In this document: one piece after another, positions 42,180 through 51,128 of the stretch
Layout of the letters: each line of letters begins with the position of its first letter
Position numbering within the stretch: position 1 is the first letter of the stretch
Source: Streptomyces sp. LBL
GTDB lineage: Bacteria > Actinomycetota > Actinomycetes > Streptomycetales > Streptomycetaceae
Length of the DNA stretch: 64,000 nucleotides
Reading direction: 5' to 3'
Assembly: GCF_029893585.1 (NCBI RefSeq)
Contig: NZ_JARXYX010000011.1
Span: forward strand, 1-64,000
Notes under the pieces: generated by a model
Database searches by the model: none
What the model saw: the letters and a program-made list of their open reading frames with translations, nothing else
What the model was told of the DNA's origin: nothing
Translations under genes and position numbers: made by a program

Positions 42180-44845
42180 GGGAGCACCCGCTGCGTCGTC
42201 GGCGGCAACACCACCCGCTGGACGGGGGTGGTGTTCCCGGCCCGGTCGGTGGCGATGAACTCAAGGGTCTGCGGCTCGTCGCGCAGCGCCCTGGTGAACG
42301 GCTCCTGATAGACGCCCCAGAACGTCTCCGGGGTACGCCATTGGACGCGGTCCACGCCGGACACGTCGTCGGCGGCGTGGAGGGTCACCTCGACGTTGCT
42401 CGGTCCGAGCGGACGGACCTCGGCACGCACCGACGGGGGCCGGGTGTCCACGGCGATCTCGCGAGTGACGTGGACGGTCCGGGCGGCGGAGTCGGTGGCC
42501 CGGCCCCGGATCACATGCCGGCCCTCACGGTCCAGCGCGATCACGCCGGTTGCGGGCTGCCACGTGCCCTCGTCCACCGCGGCCTCCAGGGTGGCGGACG
42601 AGAGCGAGGTCACCACGAAGCCCGGCTCGCGGATGTACCACCCGGACGAGGCGCGGTCGCCGGTCACCTCCAGCCGGACCACCGGCAGCGGATCTCCCAC
42701 GCCGATGTCCGCGGGGAGCGACCACTCGACGACGTCCTCGACCGGCTGCCCGTCCGCGGAGGTCAGCCGGGTCACGCGCGGTGCGTCCGACGAGTCCGGG
42801 CCGACGACACCGCGGCGGGGCACGGCCGGGCCGTCGAGGGTGCTGGAGGCGGCTGCCATGAGCACCGCGACCGCCTCGTCCCGGCTCAGCAGGCCGGAGC
42901 GGGCCGCCCGCACCACCCCCCGGTGGACCGCGGTGAAGAACGCGGCGATGTCGGCGTATCCGCCGTCCGCCCACAGTCCGGTGAGGAAGGACCAGCCCTC
43001 GGAGTCGTGGCGGTCGGGTACTCCGGGTGCGCTGCCCAGGAAGGCGATCTCCGGGTCGGCCAGGCGCAGGTACATGTGGTAGCGGTGGTCGCCGCCGGAC
43101 CAGGCCGGTTCGAAGGTCCGGCCGAGCGCCGAGACCAGGTCGCCGTCCGTGGTGTGCCCGGCGATGCTGCCGTCGAGACGCCGGTGCGCGGCCGCCGCGA
43201 CCGTCAGGGTGGTGGTGGCGTCGTCGCGCGCCAGCAGCACCGTGGGGCCGAGTTCCAGGCTGGCCAGGGTGGGGTCGTCGGGGGTGGGCACCAGCCGCAG
43301 CGGCATCGGCAGGTCGAGCTCGACGATGTCGCCGGGGCGGAAATCGCGCCGCAGTGTCACGAATCCGGTGTCCGGCACCGGCGCCTCCACTCCGTCGACC
43401 CGGGCACCGACGGCCCAGGGCGGGATACGCAGGTGCAGCTCGCCCGAGAAGGCGACGCCGAACTCGACTGCCACCTTCCCGTCGCGAGGGTACCGGGTCC
43501 GCAGAATCACCTCCCCGTCGGCGTAGCGCAGCCGCGAGGGAAGGTACTGCGTCACGTACAGCTGCCCGGGTGCGTGGAACCACACCGATTCCTGGTGCTT
43601 GACGTGGCTCTCCAGGCCGGTGCCGCCGCAGCAGGTGCCGACGTTGTCGTACTCGCGGACGGCGCCCGGGTCCACCGGGTACATGTACAGGACCTCGGGG
43701 CTGGTGTCCGAGGTGACGTCCGCGCGGGAGCCGACGATGTGGTTGAGCGAGGCGCGCTCGGCGTAGTCGGCGTACCGGCCGTCGAGGGTGTGCCCGAACA
43801 GCGAACGGGCGATCTTCAGCAGGTTGTAGGTGGCGCAGGTCTCGGCGTTGCGCCGCTTGACGAACCCGGCCACGGTGTCCGCGGGGCCCCACAGTTCGCC
43901 CTCGCCGGTGCCGCCGTGCGCGAAGGTCCGGCCGGGCACGATCTGGTCCCAGAGGGCGACCACCGCGTCGAGGTAGCGGCGGTTGCCGGTGGCGTCGTAC
44001 TGGTCGAGGTGCCCGACGAGCATGGGGAGGTGCTGGTTGGCGTGCATGCCGTCGAGCACGTCACGGCCCTCGACCGCGGCGTCGAGCATGCTGTCGACCT
44101 CGAATGCCCCGGCGGCGCGCAGGAACGACGGCTCGCCGGTGATCCGGTGGAGTGTCGCCATGGTCTCGTTCATGCCGCCGAACTCGCCGGCGATGTAGAG
44201 CGACCACATGCGCTGCAGTTGCGCCCGCTCCAGCCGCAGAACCCGGCCGGCCACCCAGTGGCCCATGCCGGTGACGAGGTCCAGCGCCTGCTGGGAGCCC
44301 GTCAGCTCGTACGCGTCCAGCAACCCCGCCATGATCTTGTGGCAGGTGTAGTACGGCGCCCAGATCTCCCCGTACGGCGCCAGGTCCTCCAATCGCGAGA
44401 ACTGCCACTCGCCGTACGCCGCCAGAAAGCCCGGGTGGCTGTAACGCCCGGTCGCCGCCAGCGCGTCGCGTACCTCGGCCAGGCCCGCGACCATCTCGTT
44501 CGTCTTGGTCAGCAGGGCTTCCTCGCCGGTCGAGGCGTACGCCAGCGACAGCATCGACAGGAAGTGCCCCGCGTAGTGCCCGCGCAGCAGGCTCGCCGTG
44601 GGTGCCACGCCCGGTCCGGGGTAGTCGGCCTCGGACCACGCCCGCTCCTCGGGATGACCGAAGTCCTCCCAGGTGCCCGGGGCCAGCGCCCCGTGGGTGT
44701 CGAGCCCCGCGTTGGCCCGGAAGACCGCGAGCACCCGGTCCACCGGGAACACTCTGGCGAGATGCAGCATCTGGTCCCGGGTCCGGGAGTGCACCCCGTC
44801 GAGCAGGTCCACGTCTCGCAGGGCGAAGGGTCGCGCGCGGGTCAT
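42176..44845 (-). CDS. GH127-family beta-L-arabinofuranosidase (DUF1680), cytosolic
   Basis: Encodes 889 residues. An all-alpha GH127 catalytic domain (about 10-560) has LRGHYAGHFLSMLSLAYAST, ETCATYNLLKIARSLF and NVGTCCGGTGLESHVKHQES. Glu335, Cys337, Cys405 and Cys406 match the Glu-Cys-Cys-Cys zinc site of GH127, in which one of the paired Cys is the nucleophile. The C-terminal 300 residues form beta-rich domains, the last Ig-like. There is no signal peptide, so it acts inside the cell. Characterised members remove beta-L-arabinofuranose from hydroxyproline-linked oligosaccharides. ATGA overlaps join it to the M24 peptidase upstream and the aminotransferase downstream. Confidence 0.88.
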   Translation of the reverse strand: MTRARPFALRDVDLLDGVHSRTRDQMLHLARVFPVDRVLAVFRANAGLDTHGALAPGTWEDFGHPEERAWSEADYPGPGVAPTASLLRGHYAGHFLSMLSLAYASTGEEALLTKTNEMVAGLAEVRDALAATGRYSHPGFLAAYGEWQFSRLEDLAPYGEIWAPYYTCHKIMAGLLDAYELTGSQQALDLVTGMGHWVAGRVLRLERAQLQRMWSLYIAGEFGGMNETMATLHRITGEPSFLRAAGAFEVDSMLDAAVEGRDVLDGMHANQHLPMLVGHLDQYDATGNRRYLDAVVALWDQIVPGRTFAHGGTGEGELWGPADTVAGFVKRRNAETCATYNLLKIARSLFGHTLDGRYADYAERASLNHIVGSRADVTSDTSPEVLYMYPVDPGAVREYDNVGTCCGGTGLESHVKHQESVWFHAPGQLYVTQYLPSRLRYADGEVILRTRYPRDGKVAVEFGVAFSGELHLRIPPWAVGARVDGVEAPVPDTGFVTLRRDFRPGDIVELDLPMPLRLVPTPDDPTLASLELGPTVLLARDDATTTLTVAAAAHRRLDGSIAGHTTDGDLVSALGRTFEPAWSGGDHRYHMYLRLADPEIAFLGSAPGVPDRHDSEGWSFLTGLWADGGYADIAAFFTAVHRGVVRAARSGLLSRDEAVAVLMAAASSTLDGPAVPRRGVVGPDSSDAPRVTRLTSADGQPVEDVVEWSLPADIGVGDPLPVVRLEVTGDRASSGWYIREPGFVVTSLSSATLEAAVDEGTWQPATGVIALDREGRHVIRGRATDSAARTVHVTREIAVDTRPPSVRAEVRPLGPSNVEVTLHAADDVSGVDRVQWRTPETFWGVYQEPFTRALRDEPQTLEFIATDRAGNTTPVQRVVLPPTTQRVLP

Positions 44846-46227
44846 CGGGCCGCCCATTTCTCGAGTCCGACGGCGTCGATCGGCAGCGCGTCCGACAGCA
44901 CCTCGTGCCCGGTCCCGGTGACCAGAAGGTCGTCCTCCAGGCGTACGCCGATCCCGCGCAGTTCCGGAGGCAGGGTCTCGTCGTGGGCGTGGAAGTACAG
45001 GCCGGGCTCGACCGTCATCACCATGCCGGGCCGCAGCGGCGCACCCTGGTACTGCTCGTACGACGACGAGCCGCAGTCGTGCACGTCCAGGCCCAGGTGG
45101 TGGCCGATACCGCAGACCAGGTAGCGGCGGTGCTGCTGTCCCTCGGGGGCGAGCGCCTCGTCGACCGAGACCGGCAGCAGCCCCCAGTCGTGCAGCCCGC
45201 GGGCCAGCACCTCCATGGCGGCGAAGTGGAAGTCGATGTAGGTGGCGCCGGGGCGAACCTGGTCCATACCGGCGCGGTGGGCGGCCTCGACCAGGTCGTG
45301 CACCTGGCGCTGGGGGGGTGTGAAGGTGCCGCCCACCGGTAGCGTCCGGGTCACGTCCGCGGTGTACAGCGAGTTCGCTTCGACGCCCATGTCCAGCAGC
45401 AGCGTCTCGCCGGGTTGGACCGGACCGTCGCAGCGGACCCAGTGCAGGATCGGCGCGTGCTCGCCGGAGCCGACGATGGTGTTGTAGCCGGGCCCGTTGC
45501 CGAAGGTGCGGGCGTGCCGGTCGAAGGTGCCCTGCAGCCAGCGCTCCCCCAGGGCGTCGGCGACGGCCCGCGGGATCTCGTCGGCGACGGCGGCGAATCC
45601 GGTGACCGTGTGGTCCACGGCCTCACGCAGCTGCCCGATCTCCCAGTCGTCCTTGATCATGCGAAGGTCGGAGAGCACCGCACGCACGTCGTCCGGTTGG
45701 CCGCCGTGCTGCTCACCGAGGTCGCCGATCGGCCGCACCGGCAGATCCAGCGCGGCCGACCACGCCGCGAGCCCCGCCGACGGGCCGACCCACAGCTCCC
45801 CGTACGCGGCACTGGCGTGGAAGTCACGTTCGCCGGGCCGGGCCGGAGCCGGCATGTACAGCACCGCGTCGTGGCCTCCCGGCCGCGGCTTCATCACCAG
45901 GACCGCGCCCTCGATCTGGCACGAGGTGGCCCAGACGAAGTCGCTGTCCGCCCGGAACGGGTAGTCCGCGTCGCCGTTACGGCGGGGGGCGCGGCCCGCG
46001 GCCAGGACCAGGGTCCGGTCCGGCAGGCAGGCGCTCAGCCGGGCCCGGTGCTCGGCCGCCGCCCGTGCCGCGGCCGACGTCACCGGCGCCGGGATGTCGC
46101 GTTCGGCCCAGCCCTGCCCGATGCGGGCCAGGAAGCCGGGGCTTTCGTCGGCCAGCCGCGGCGGTTTCGTCCCGGCGTACGGCGGGGTGGTCGTCCCGGC
46201 GTACGGCGGGGTGGTCGTCTCGGTCAA
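44842..46227 (-). CDS. M24 family Xaa-Pro aminopeptidase
   Basis: Encodes 461 residues from the TTG at 46227, which overlaps the stop of the S33 gene (TTGA) and has GAGGAGG 8 bases upstream. The aminopeptidase-P N-terminal domain (about 60-210) precedes the pita-bread metallo-domain. Metal ligands are seen in LLLDMGVEANSLYTADVTR (two Asp), GIGHHLGLDVHD (His), MTVEPGLYF (Glu) and GIGVRLEDDLLVT (Glu). It releases the residue before Pro, presumably also before hydroxyproline, from imported peptides in the cytosol. The N terminus has a short duplicated PPYAGT stretch that looks like recent slippage. Confidence 0.9.
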   Translation of the reverse strand: MTETTTPPYAGTTTPPYAGTKPPRLADESPGFLARIGQGWAERDIPAPVTSAAARAAAEHRARLSACLPDRTLVLAAGRAPRRNGDADYPFRADSDFVWATSCQIEGAVLVMKPRPGGHDAVLYMPAPARPGERDFHASAAYGELWVGPSAGLAAWSAALDLPVRPIGDLGEQHGGQPDDVRAVLSDLRMIKDDWEIGQLREAVDHTVTGFAAVADEIPRAVADALGERWLQGTFDRHARTFGNGPGYNTIVGSGEHAPILHWVRCDGPVQPGETLLLDMGVEANSLYTADVTRTLPVGGTFTPPQRQVHDLVEAAHRAGMDQVRPGATYIDFHFAAMEVLARGLHDWGLLPVSVDEALAPEGQQHRRYLVCGIGHHLGLDVHDCGSSSYEQYQGAPLRPGMVMTVEPGLYFHAHDETLPPELRGIGVRLEDDLLVTGTGHEVLSDALPIDAVGLEKWAAR

Positions 46228-47528
46228 CGCTTTTCGCCTCCTCGGTCGCGGACCATCTCCCGCAGCCGGCGGAACACCCGGCCGTCGGCGATGCCGTCGT
46301 GTTCGTACTCGTTGGTCACCCAGGTCTGCGCGTTGCCGACCCGGGTCAGGGTGTCGCGCTGCAGGCCGGCGTCGACGAACACGTCGTCGGCGTACACGGC
46401 GGCGGCCAGCGGGACGTCGTTGGCCGCGAGCCGAGCCGGGTCGTAGAGCGGGCTCCAGACCTTCTGCTCGGCGAGCTCGGCCATGGCGGGCGCGAACGGC
46501 CGCAGTGCCCGGATCTCCTCGAACATCCACGGAAACGTCATCTCCGAGGTGAACAGCAGCGGCCGGACGTCCTCAGCGAACTCCGGCCGTAGGTCCCGTT
46601 CACGCTGGGCGGACCAGCGGAAGGGACCGTTGGCGCCGTCGCCGTAGATCGACTCCTGAAGAGTCCAGAACAGCGGGTTCCCCGCGTTCGACGTCCTGAC
46701 CAGCGCCGTCTCCAGGAACTTGTCGTCGAGCCTGCCGTCTCGGCGGATCGCCTCGGAGACCAGCCAGTGCAGGCGCTGGTGGCCGGCTCCGAAGCCGAGG
46801 TCCCCGCCCAGGGTCTGGAACCGGCGCACCGACAGCGGCGAGCCGTCCGGCAGCGTCACCTCACCGGCGGCGAGCCGGTCGGCGATCGCCGCCACCGCGT
46901 CGACGTCCTGTGGGTAGCGCCGGTAGAAGTCGGCGGTCTTGTCGGCCACCCGGTCGAACGTGCGCCGGTAGACCTCTTCGGGATCGGGCGGAGTGCCGGG
47001 GATCCCGCCGCAGACGTAGCAGGCGGTCAGTGCCTCGGGGGCGTGCGACAGGTAGGTCAGGGTGATCCACCCGCCGAAGCTCTGCGCGAGGGTGGCCCAC
47101 CGTCTGCCGTCGTAGCACCGGGTCCTGACGTGTTCGAGGTCGCGCACGATCGAGTCGGCCCGGAAACGCAACAAATAGTCCGCGGCCGCGCGGGCGTCGG
47201 GGAAAACCGCGATGTCGGTTCCGTCGACCGGGGTGCTGCGCCCGGTGCCGCGCTGGTCGACCAGGACGACCCGGTAGTGCGGCAGGGCCTCGGGCAGCCA
47301 GCCCCCCACCGGGGCGGGCCGGGGGTTGGCACCGCCGGGGCCGCCCTGCAGAAAGGTCAGCAGCGGCAGGTCGTCGTGGCGGCGTTCGGGGTCGGTGAGC
47401 TCCCGGACGAACAGCTCGATGCTCTCGCCGCCGGGATCGGACCAGTCCAGTGGCACGGCGACGGTGAACTCGCGGACCCAGGCGCCGGGCAGGGGATATT
47501 CCACCAGGTTCGTTTCCACCAGGTTCAT
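46224..47528 (-). CDS. S33 alpha/beta-hydrolase, prolyl aminopeptidase-like
   Basis: Encodes 434 residues from the ATG at 47528 (MNLVETNLVEYPLPGAWVRE), overlapping the stop of the ABC ATPase gene. Prolyl-aminopeptidase pattern: LTFLQGGPGGANPRP (oxyanion loop), DQRGTGRSTP, nucleophile Ser150 in LAQSFGGWITL, and late Asp (YADDVFVDAGL) and His (NEYEHDG). Such enzymes remove N-terminal Pro from peptides. With the M24 enzyme the cell could open both Xaa-Pro and Pro-Xaa bonds. No signal peptide. Confidence 0.88.
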   Translation of the reverse strand: MNLVETNLVEYPLPGAWVREFTVAVPLDWSDPGGESIELFVRELTDPERRHDDLPLLTFLQGGPGGANPRPAPVGGWLPEALPHYRVVLVDQRGTGRSTPVDGTDIAVFPDARAAADYLLRFRADSIVRDLEHVRTRCYDGRRWATLAQSFGGWITLTYLSHAPEALTACYVCGGIPGTPPDPEEVYRRTFDRVADKTADFYRRYPQDVDAVAAIADRLAAGEVTLPDGSPLSVRRFQTLGGDLGFGAGHQRLHWLVSEAIRRDGRLDDKFLETALVRTSNAGNPLFWTLQESIYGDGANGPFRWSAQRERDLRPEFAEDVRPLLFTSEMTFPWMFEEIRALRPFAPAMAELAEQKVWSPLYDPARLAANDVPLAAAVYADDVFVDAGLQRDTLTRVGNAQTWVTNEYEHDGIADGRVFRRLREMVRDRGGEKR

Positions 47529-48367
47529 GTCGTGGCTCCGGTCGCGTCGCGTCGGCGCGCGTCCCACTCGGGGCGGATCCGCGGCACGGCGGCCAGCAGT
47601 TTGCGGGTGTACTCGTGCTGCGGGTCGCCGAAGACCGCGTCCCGTTCGCCGGCCTCCACCACTCGGCCGGCCGTCATCACCGCGACGCTGGTGGCGATCT
47701 GCCGGACCACGGCGAGGTCATGGGCGATGAACAGGCAGCCGAAGCCCTCCTCGCGCTGCAGTTCGCGCAACAGGTTGATGATCTGCGCCTGTACCGAGAC
47801 GTCGAGCGCCGAGACCGCCTCGTCGCAGACCAGTACGCGCGGGCTCACGGCCAGCGCGCGGGCGATGCCGATACGCTGCGCCTGCCCGCCGGAGAACTGC
47901 GCGGGGTAGCGGCCGACGTGATCGGGGTCGAGCCCCACCCGTTCCATGAGCGCTCGGGCGACCGTCCGGGTGCCGCCGGGAATCGGCTGTTTCTGGTAGC
48001 GCAGCGGCGCGGTGACGATCCGTTCGACGGTGTGCCGGGGGTTGAGCGACGAGAACGGATCCTGGAACACGACCTGTACCTGGCGGCGTACCTCCAGCAG
48101 ATCGGGCCCGTGCAGGGCGGTGATGTCGGTGCCGTCGAGGTGGACGGTGCCCGACGTGACGTCGATCAGCCGGGCGGCGAGCCGCGCGGTGGTCGACTTG
48201 CCCGACCCGGACTCCCCCACCAGCGCGAGGGTCTTGCCCGCGTGCAGGTCGAAGGAGACGGTGTCGACCGCGGTGAACTTGCGCGCGGGGCGCAGCAGGC
48301 CGGCCGTACCCGCGATGGGGAACTCCTTGACCAGGTCCCGGGCCCGCAACAATGGTTCGGAGCTCAT
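47525..48367 (-). CDS. Peptide ABC transporter ATPase (DppF/OppF type)
   Basis: Encodes 280 residues. Walker A GESGSGKST (49-57), Q-loop VFQDPFSSLNPRHTVE, signature FSGGQAQRIGIARAL, Walker B VLVCDEAVSALDVSVQ and H-loop FIAHDLAVV. The C-terminal YTRKLLAAVPRIRPEW is the oligopeptide-binding extension typical of the family. It forms a heterodimer with the ATPase encoded directly upstream (4-bp overlap). Confidence 0.93.
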   Translation of the reverse strand: MSSEPLLRARDLVKEFPIAGTAGLLRPARKFTAVDTVSFDLHAGKTLALVGESGSGKSTTARLAARLIDVTSGTVHLDGTDITALHGPDLLEVRRQVQVVFQDPFSSLNPRHTVERIVTAPLRYQKQPIPGGTRTVARALMERVGLDPDHVGRYPAQFSGGQAQRIGIARALAVSPRVLVCDEAVSALDVSVQAQIINLLRELQREEGFGCLFIAHDLAVVRQIATSVAVMTAGRVVEAGERDAVFGDPQHEYTRKLLAAVPRIRPEWDARRRDATGATT

Positions 48368-49179
48368 GTGCCGCCTTCCAGGGTCTGCAGTTCGCCGATC
48401 TCGTCGTCGATCCGCGGGACCGCGTCGAGCAGCGCCCGGGTGTACGGGTGTTGCGGGCCGCAGAAGACCTGCTCGGCGGTGCCGGACTCGACCACCTTGC
48501 CGTGCCGCATGACGATCAGCCTGTCGGCGACCTCGCTGACCACGGCGAGGTCGTGGGTGATGAGGATGAGCGCGGCACCGGTGTCGCGGCGTACCTCGGC
48601 GAGCAGGTCGAGGATCTGGGCCTGGACGGTGACGTCGAGCGCGGTGGTCGGCTCGTCGGCGATGATCAGGTCGGGCTCGGTGCTGAGCGCCATCGCGATC
48701 ATCACGCGCTGGCGCATGCCACCGGAGAACTGGTGCGGGTATTCGTCGACGCGGCGGGCCGCGTCGCGGATGTGCACGCGTTCCATCGCCTCGATCGCCG
48801 CCGTGCGGGCTGCTCGGCGGCTGACGCCGGAGCGGTGCGACCGGTAGGCCTCGGCGATCTGCGTGCCCACCGTGTAGTACGGGTTCAGCGAGGAGAGCGG
48901 GTCCTGGAAGACCATCGCGATCCGGTCGCCGCGAACGGCTCGCATCCGGCGTTCGTCCAGCGTGGTGAGCTCGCCGCCGTCGAAGTCGATGCTGCCGGCG
49001 CGGGTGGCGCCCTTCGGGAGCAGCCCCATGATCGCGAGGCTGGTCATCGACTTGCCCGAACCGGACTCGCCGACGATGCCGAGGGCGCCGCCGGGTGGCA
49101 CGGCGAAGTCGATGGCGTCGACCACCGGCACGCCGTGGAAGGCGACGGTCAGGCCGCTGACGCGCAGCAGGTCGCTCAT
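48364..49179 (-). CDS. Peptide ABC transporter ATPase (DppD/OppD type)
   Basis: Encodes 271 residues from the ATG at 49179. Walker A GESGSGKSMTS, Q-loop VFQDPLSSLNPYYTV, signature FSGGMRQRVMIAMAL, Walker B LIIADEPTTALDVTVQ and the ending CGPQHPYTRALLDAVPRIDD. Partner of the following ATPase. Both couple ATP hydrolysis to peptide import through the two permeases upstream. Confidence 0.93.
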   Translation of the reverse strand: MSDLLRVSGLTVAFHGVPVVDAIDFAVPPGGALGIVGESGSGKSMTSLAIMGLLPKGATRAGSIDFDGGELTTLDERRMRAVRGDRIAMVFQDPLSSLNPYYTVGTQIAEAYRSHRSGVSRRAARTAAIEAMERVHIRDAARRVDEYPHQFSGGMRQRVMIAMALSTEPDLIIADEPTTALDVTVQAQILDLLAEVRRDTGAALILITHDLAVVSEVADRLIVMRHGKVVESGTAEQVFCGPQHPYTRALLDAVPRIDDEIGELQTLEGGT

Positions 49180-50174
49180 GACGCCGCTCCCACTCCGACC
49201 CGCGGGTCGATCGCCGAGTACACCAGGTCGACGGCCATGTTGCCGACCACGACGAAGAACGCCGCGAGCAACGTCACCGCCATGATCACCGGCTGGTCGT
49301 TCTTGGTGATGGAGTCCGAGGCGAGTTTGCCGACGCCGTTGATCCCGAAGACCGTCTCGGTGATCAGCGCGCCGCCGAGGAGGCCGGCGAAGTCCATGCC
49401 CGCGATCGTGACGATCGGGGTCAGCGCCGGCCGCAGCGCGTGCCGCCGCCACACCAGGGACGGTCGCAGGCCCTTGGCTCTCGCGGTCCGCACGAAGTTC
49501 TCTCCCAGGGTGTCGATGACGTTGGCCCGGGTGAGCCGGGTGTACGCCGAGGCGTAGCCGATCGCCAGCACCGTCCAGGGCATGATGAAGTTGAGGAACC
49601 ACTGCCCCGGGTCGTCGGCGAACTCCACGGCCTGCGGGAACGGCAGCCACTGCAGCCACACCACGAGCACGTACTGCAGCGCGAGGGCGAGCACGTAGTT
49701 CGGGATCGCCATGCCGCCCAGGGTGAGCCCGGTGATGAACCGGTCGGTGAACCTCCCTTCGCGCACGGCGCTGAGCAGACCGCCGATCACGCCCATGAAC
49801 AGCCAGAGCACGGCCGCGCCGATGGCGACCACCGCGGTCACCGGCAGCCGCTGCACGACCATGTCGGTGACGAACTGCGAGGTCTGGAACGAGTAGCCGA
49901 GGCAGGGTGCCGGGCAGTGCACCGTGGACGGGCCGCTGCCGTAGTCGCGGCCCAGGAACAGTCCTTGCAGGAAGTGCAGGAACTGGGTCAGGAACGGATC
50001 GGTCAGGCCGAGGTTGGCGCGGATCTGGTCGATGCGCTCCGGGGTGCAGTTCTTGCCGCAGATCTGCACGGCCGGGTCCGGCGACAGGGCGAAGAAGATG
50101 ATGTAGGTGAACAGGCAGACCAGGAACAGCACCAGCAGCATGCCCAGTACGCGGTGCACGATGTAGCGGGTCAT
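49176..50174 (-). CDS. Peptide ABC transporter permease (DppB/OppB type)
   Basis: Encodes 332 residues with six membrane helices. MTRYIVHRVLGMLLVLFLVC is the standard DppB start, and the coupling loop is YTRLTRANVIDTLGENFVRT then ARAKGLRPSLVWRRHALRPA. A large external loop (about 30-95, rich in Cys/Pro: KNCTPERIDQIRANLGLTDP) is longer than in E. coli DppB. ATGA overlaps on both sides. Confidence 0.93.
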   Translation of the reverse strand: MTRYIVHRVLGMLLVLFLVCLFTYIIFFALSPDPAVQICGKNCTPERIDQIRANLGLTDPFLTQFLHFLQGLFLGRDYGSGPSTVHCPAPCLGYSFQTSQFVTDMVVQRLPVTAVVAIGAAVLWLFMGVIGGLLSAVREGRFTDRFITGLTLGGMAIPNYVLALALQYVLVVWLQWLPFPQAVEFADDPGQWFLNFIMPWTVLAIGYASAYTRLTRANVIDTLGENFVRTARAKGLRPSLVWRRHALRPALTPIVTIAGMDFAGLLGGALITETVFGINGVGKLASDSITKNDQPVIMAVTLLAAFFVVVGNMAVDLVYSAIDPRVGVGAAS

Positions 50175-51127
50175 GAGCGGCCCCCCGGCTCGACGGCGGT
50201 CCGGATGTGATCGCCGAGGACCATGAAGGACAGCACCAGCAGCGCCAGGAAGACGCCCGGTACCAGGAAGTACGTGGGGACCACCGCATACCAGCTCACC
50301 GAACTCGAGATCATCTGCCCCCAGGACGGGGCGGGTGGCACCAGGCCGACGCCGAGGAAGGACAGCCCGGCCTCGGTGCCGATGTAACCGGGTACCGCCA
50401 GGGTCACCATGACCAGGACAGTCGAGCGCAGGTTGGGCAGGATCTCGGTGAACACGATGGTGGTGCGGGAGGCACCGGACGCGCGGGCCGCCTCGACGAA
50501 CTCGCGCTCCTTCAGCGACATGGTCTGTCCTCGCACGATCCGGGCCAGGTAGGGCCAGCCGAACACCGAGATCACCACGACCAGCAGGTACTGGCGGTCG
50601 TCCGCGGGCAGCGCGGACAGCACGGCGATCATGAAGATGAGCGCGGGGAACGCCATCAGGAACTCCATGACCCGCGAGATCAGCATGTCGGCCCGGCCGC
50701 CGAAGTAACCGGCCAGCAGGCCGAACACCATGCCGAGCGCCGTGGTGAGCAGCGTCGCGCCGAGGGCGATGAGCATCGAGGAGCGGGCGCCGTACACGAT
50801 CCGGGCGAAGACGTCCCGGCCGCTGCCGGGCTCGACACCGAGCCAGTGCGATCCGGAGATGCCGCCCCAGCCCCCGGTGGGTATGCCGCCGAGGTCGGGG
50901 TCGATGGCGCTCTGGTCGAACTCGTACGGGTCCCAGCCGCTGACCCGGACGATGAGAGGTGCGAACACCGCCATGAGCACGATCAGTGCGATGTAGCCGA
51001 GGCAGACCACGGCCACCGGGTCGCGCAGCAGGGTACGGGCCACGCTCCAGCGAGGGTCCGGGGTGGCGTCGGCGGTGCCCGGTACGGACACCGCCGGCAC
51101 CTGCGGGCCGGTTGACGGGATCGTCAT
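50171..51127 (-). CDS. Peptide ABC transporter permease (DppC/OppC type)
   Basis: Encodes 318 residues with six helices. The N-terminal segment WSVARTLLRDPVAVVCLGYI, a soluble loop with HWLGVEPGSGRDVFARIVYG, and the EAA-type loop REFVEAARASGASRTTIVFT (ending EILPN) are diagnostic for DppC. Starts 1 base after the binding-protein stop. Confidence 0.93.
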   Translation of the reverse strand: MTIPSTGPQVPAVSVPGTADATPDPRWSVARTLLRDPVAVVCLGYIALIVLMAVFAPLIVRVSGWDPYEFDQSAIDPDLGGIPTGGWGGISGSHWLGVEPGSGRDVFARIVYGARSSMLIALGATLLTTALGMVFGLLAGYFGGRADMLISRVMEFLMAFPALIFMIAVLSALPADDRQYLLVVVISVFGWPYLARIVRGQTMSLKEREFVEAARASGASRTTIVFTEILPNLRSTVLVMVTLAVPGYIGTEAGLSFLGVGLVPPAPSWGQMISSSVSWYAVVPTYFLVPGVFLALLVLSFMVLGDHIRTAVEPGGRS

Positions 51128-51128
51128 G

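Noticed and set aside
42341..45124. 927-codon open frame on the plus strand opposite GH127/M24
   Set aside because: His/Gly/Val/Arg-rich shadow translation caused by high GC third positions; the minus-strand genes carry the motifs.
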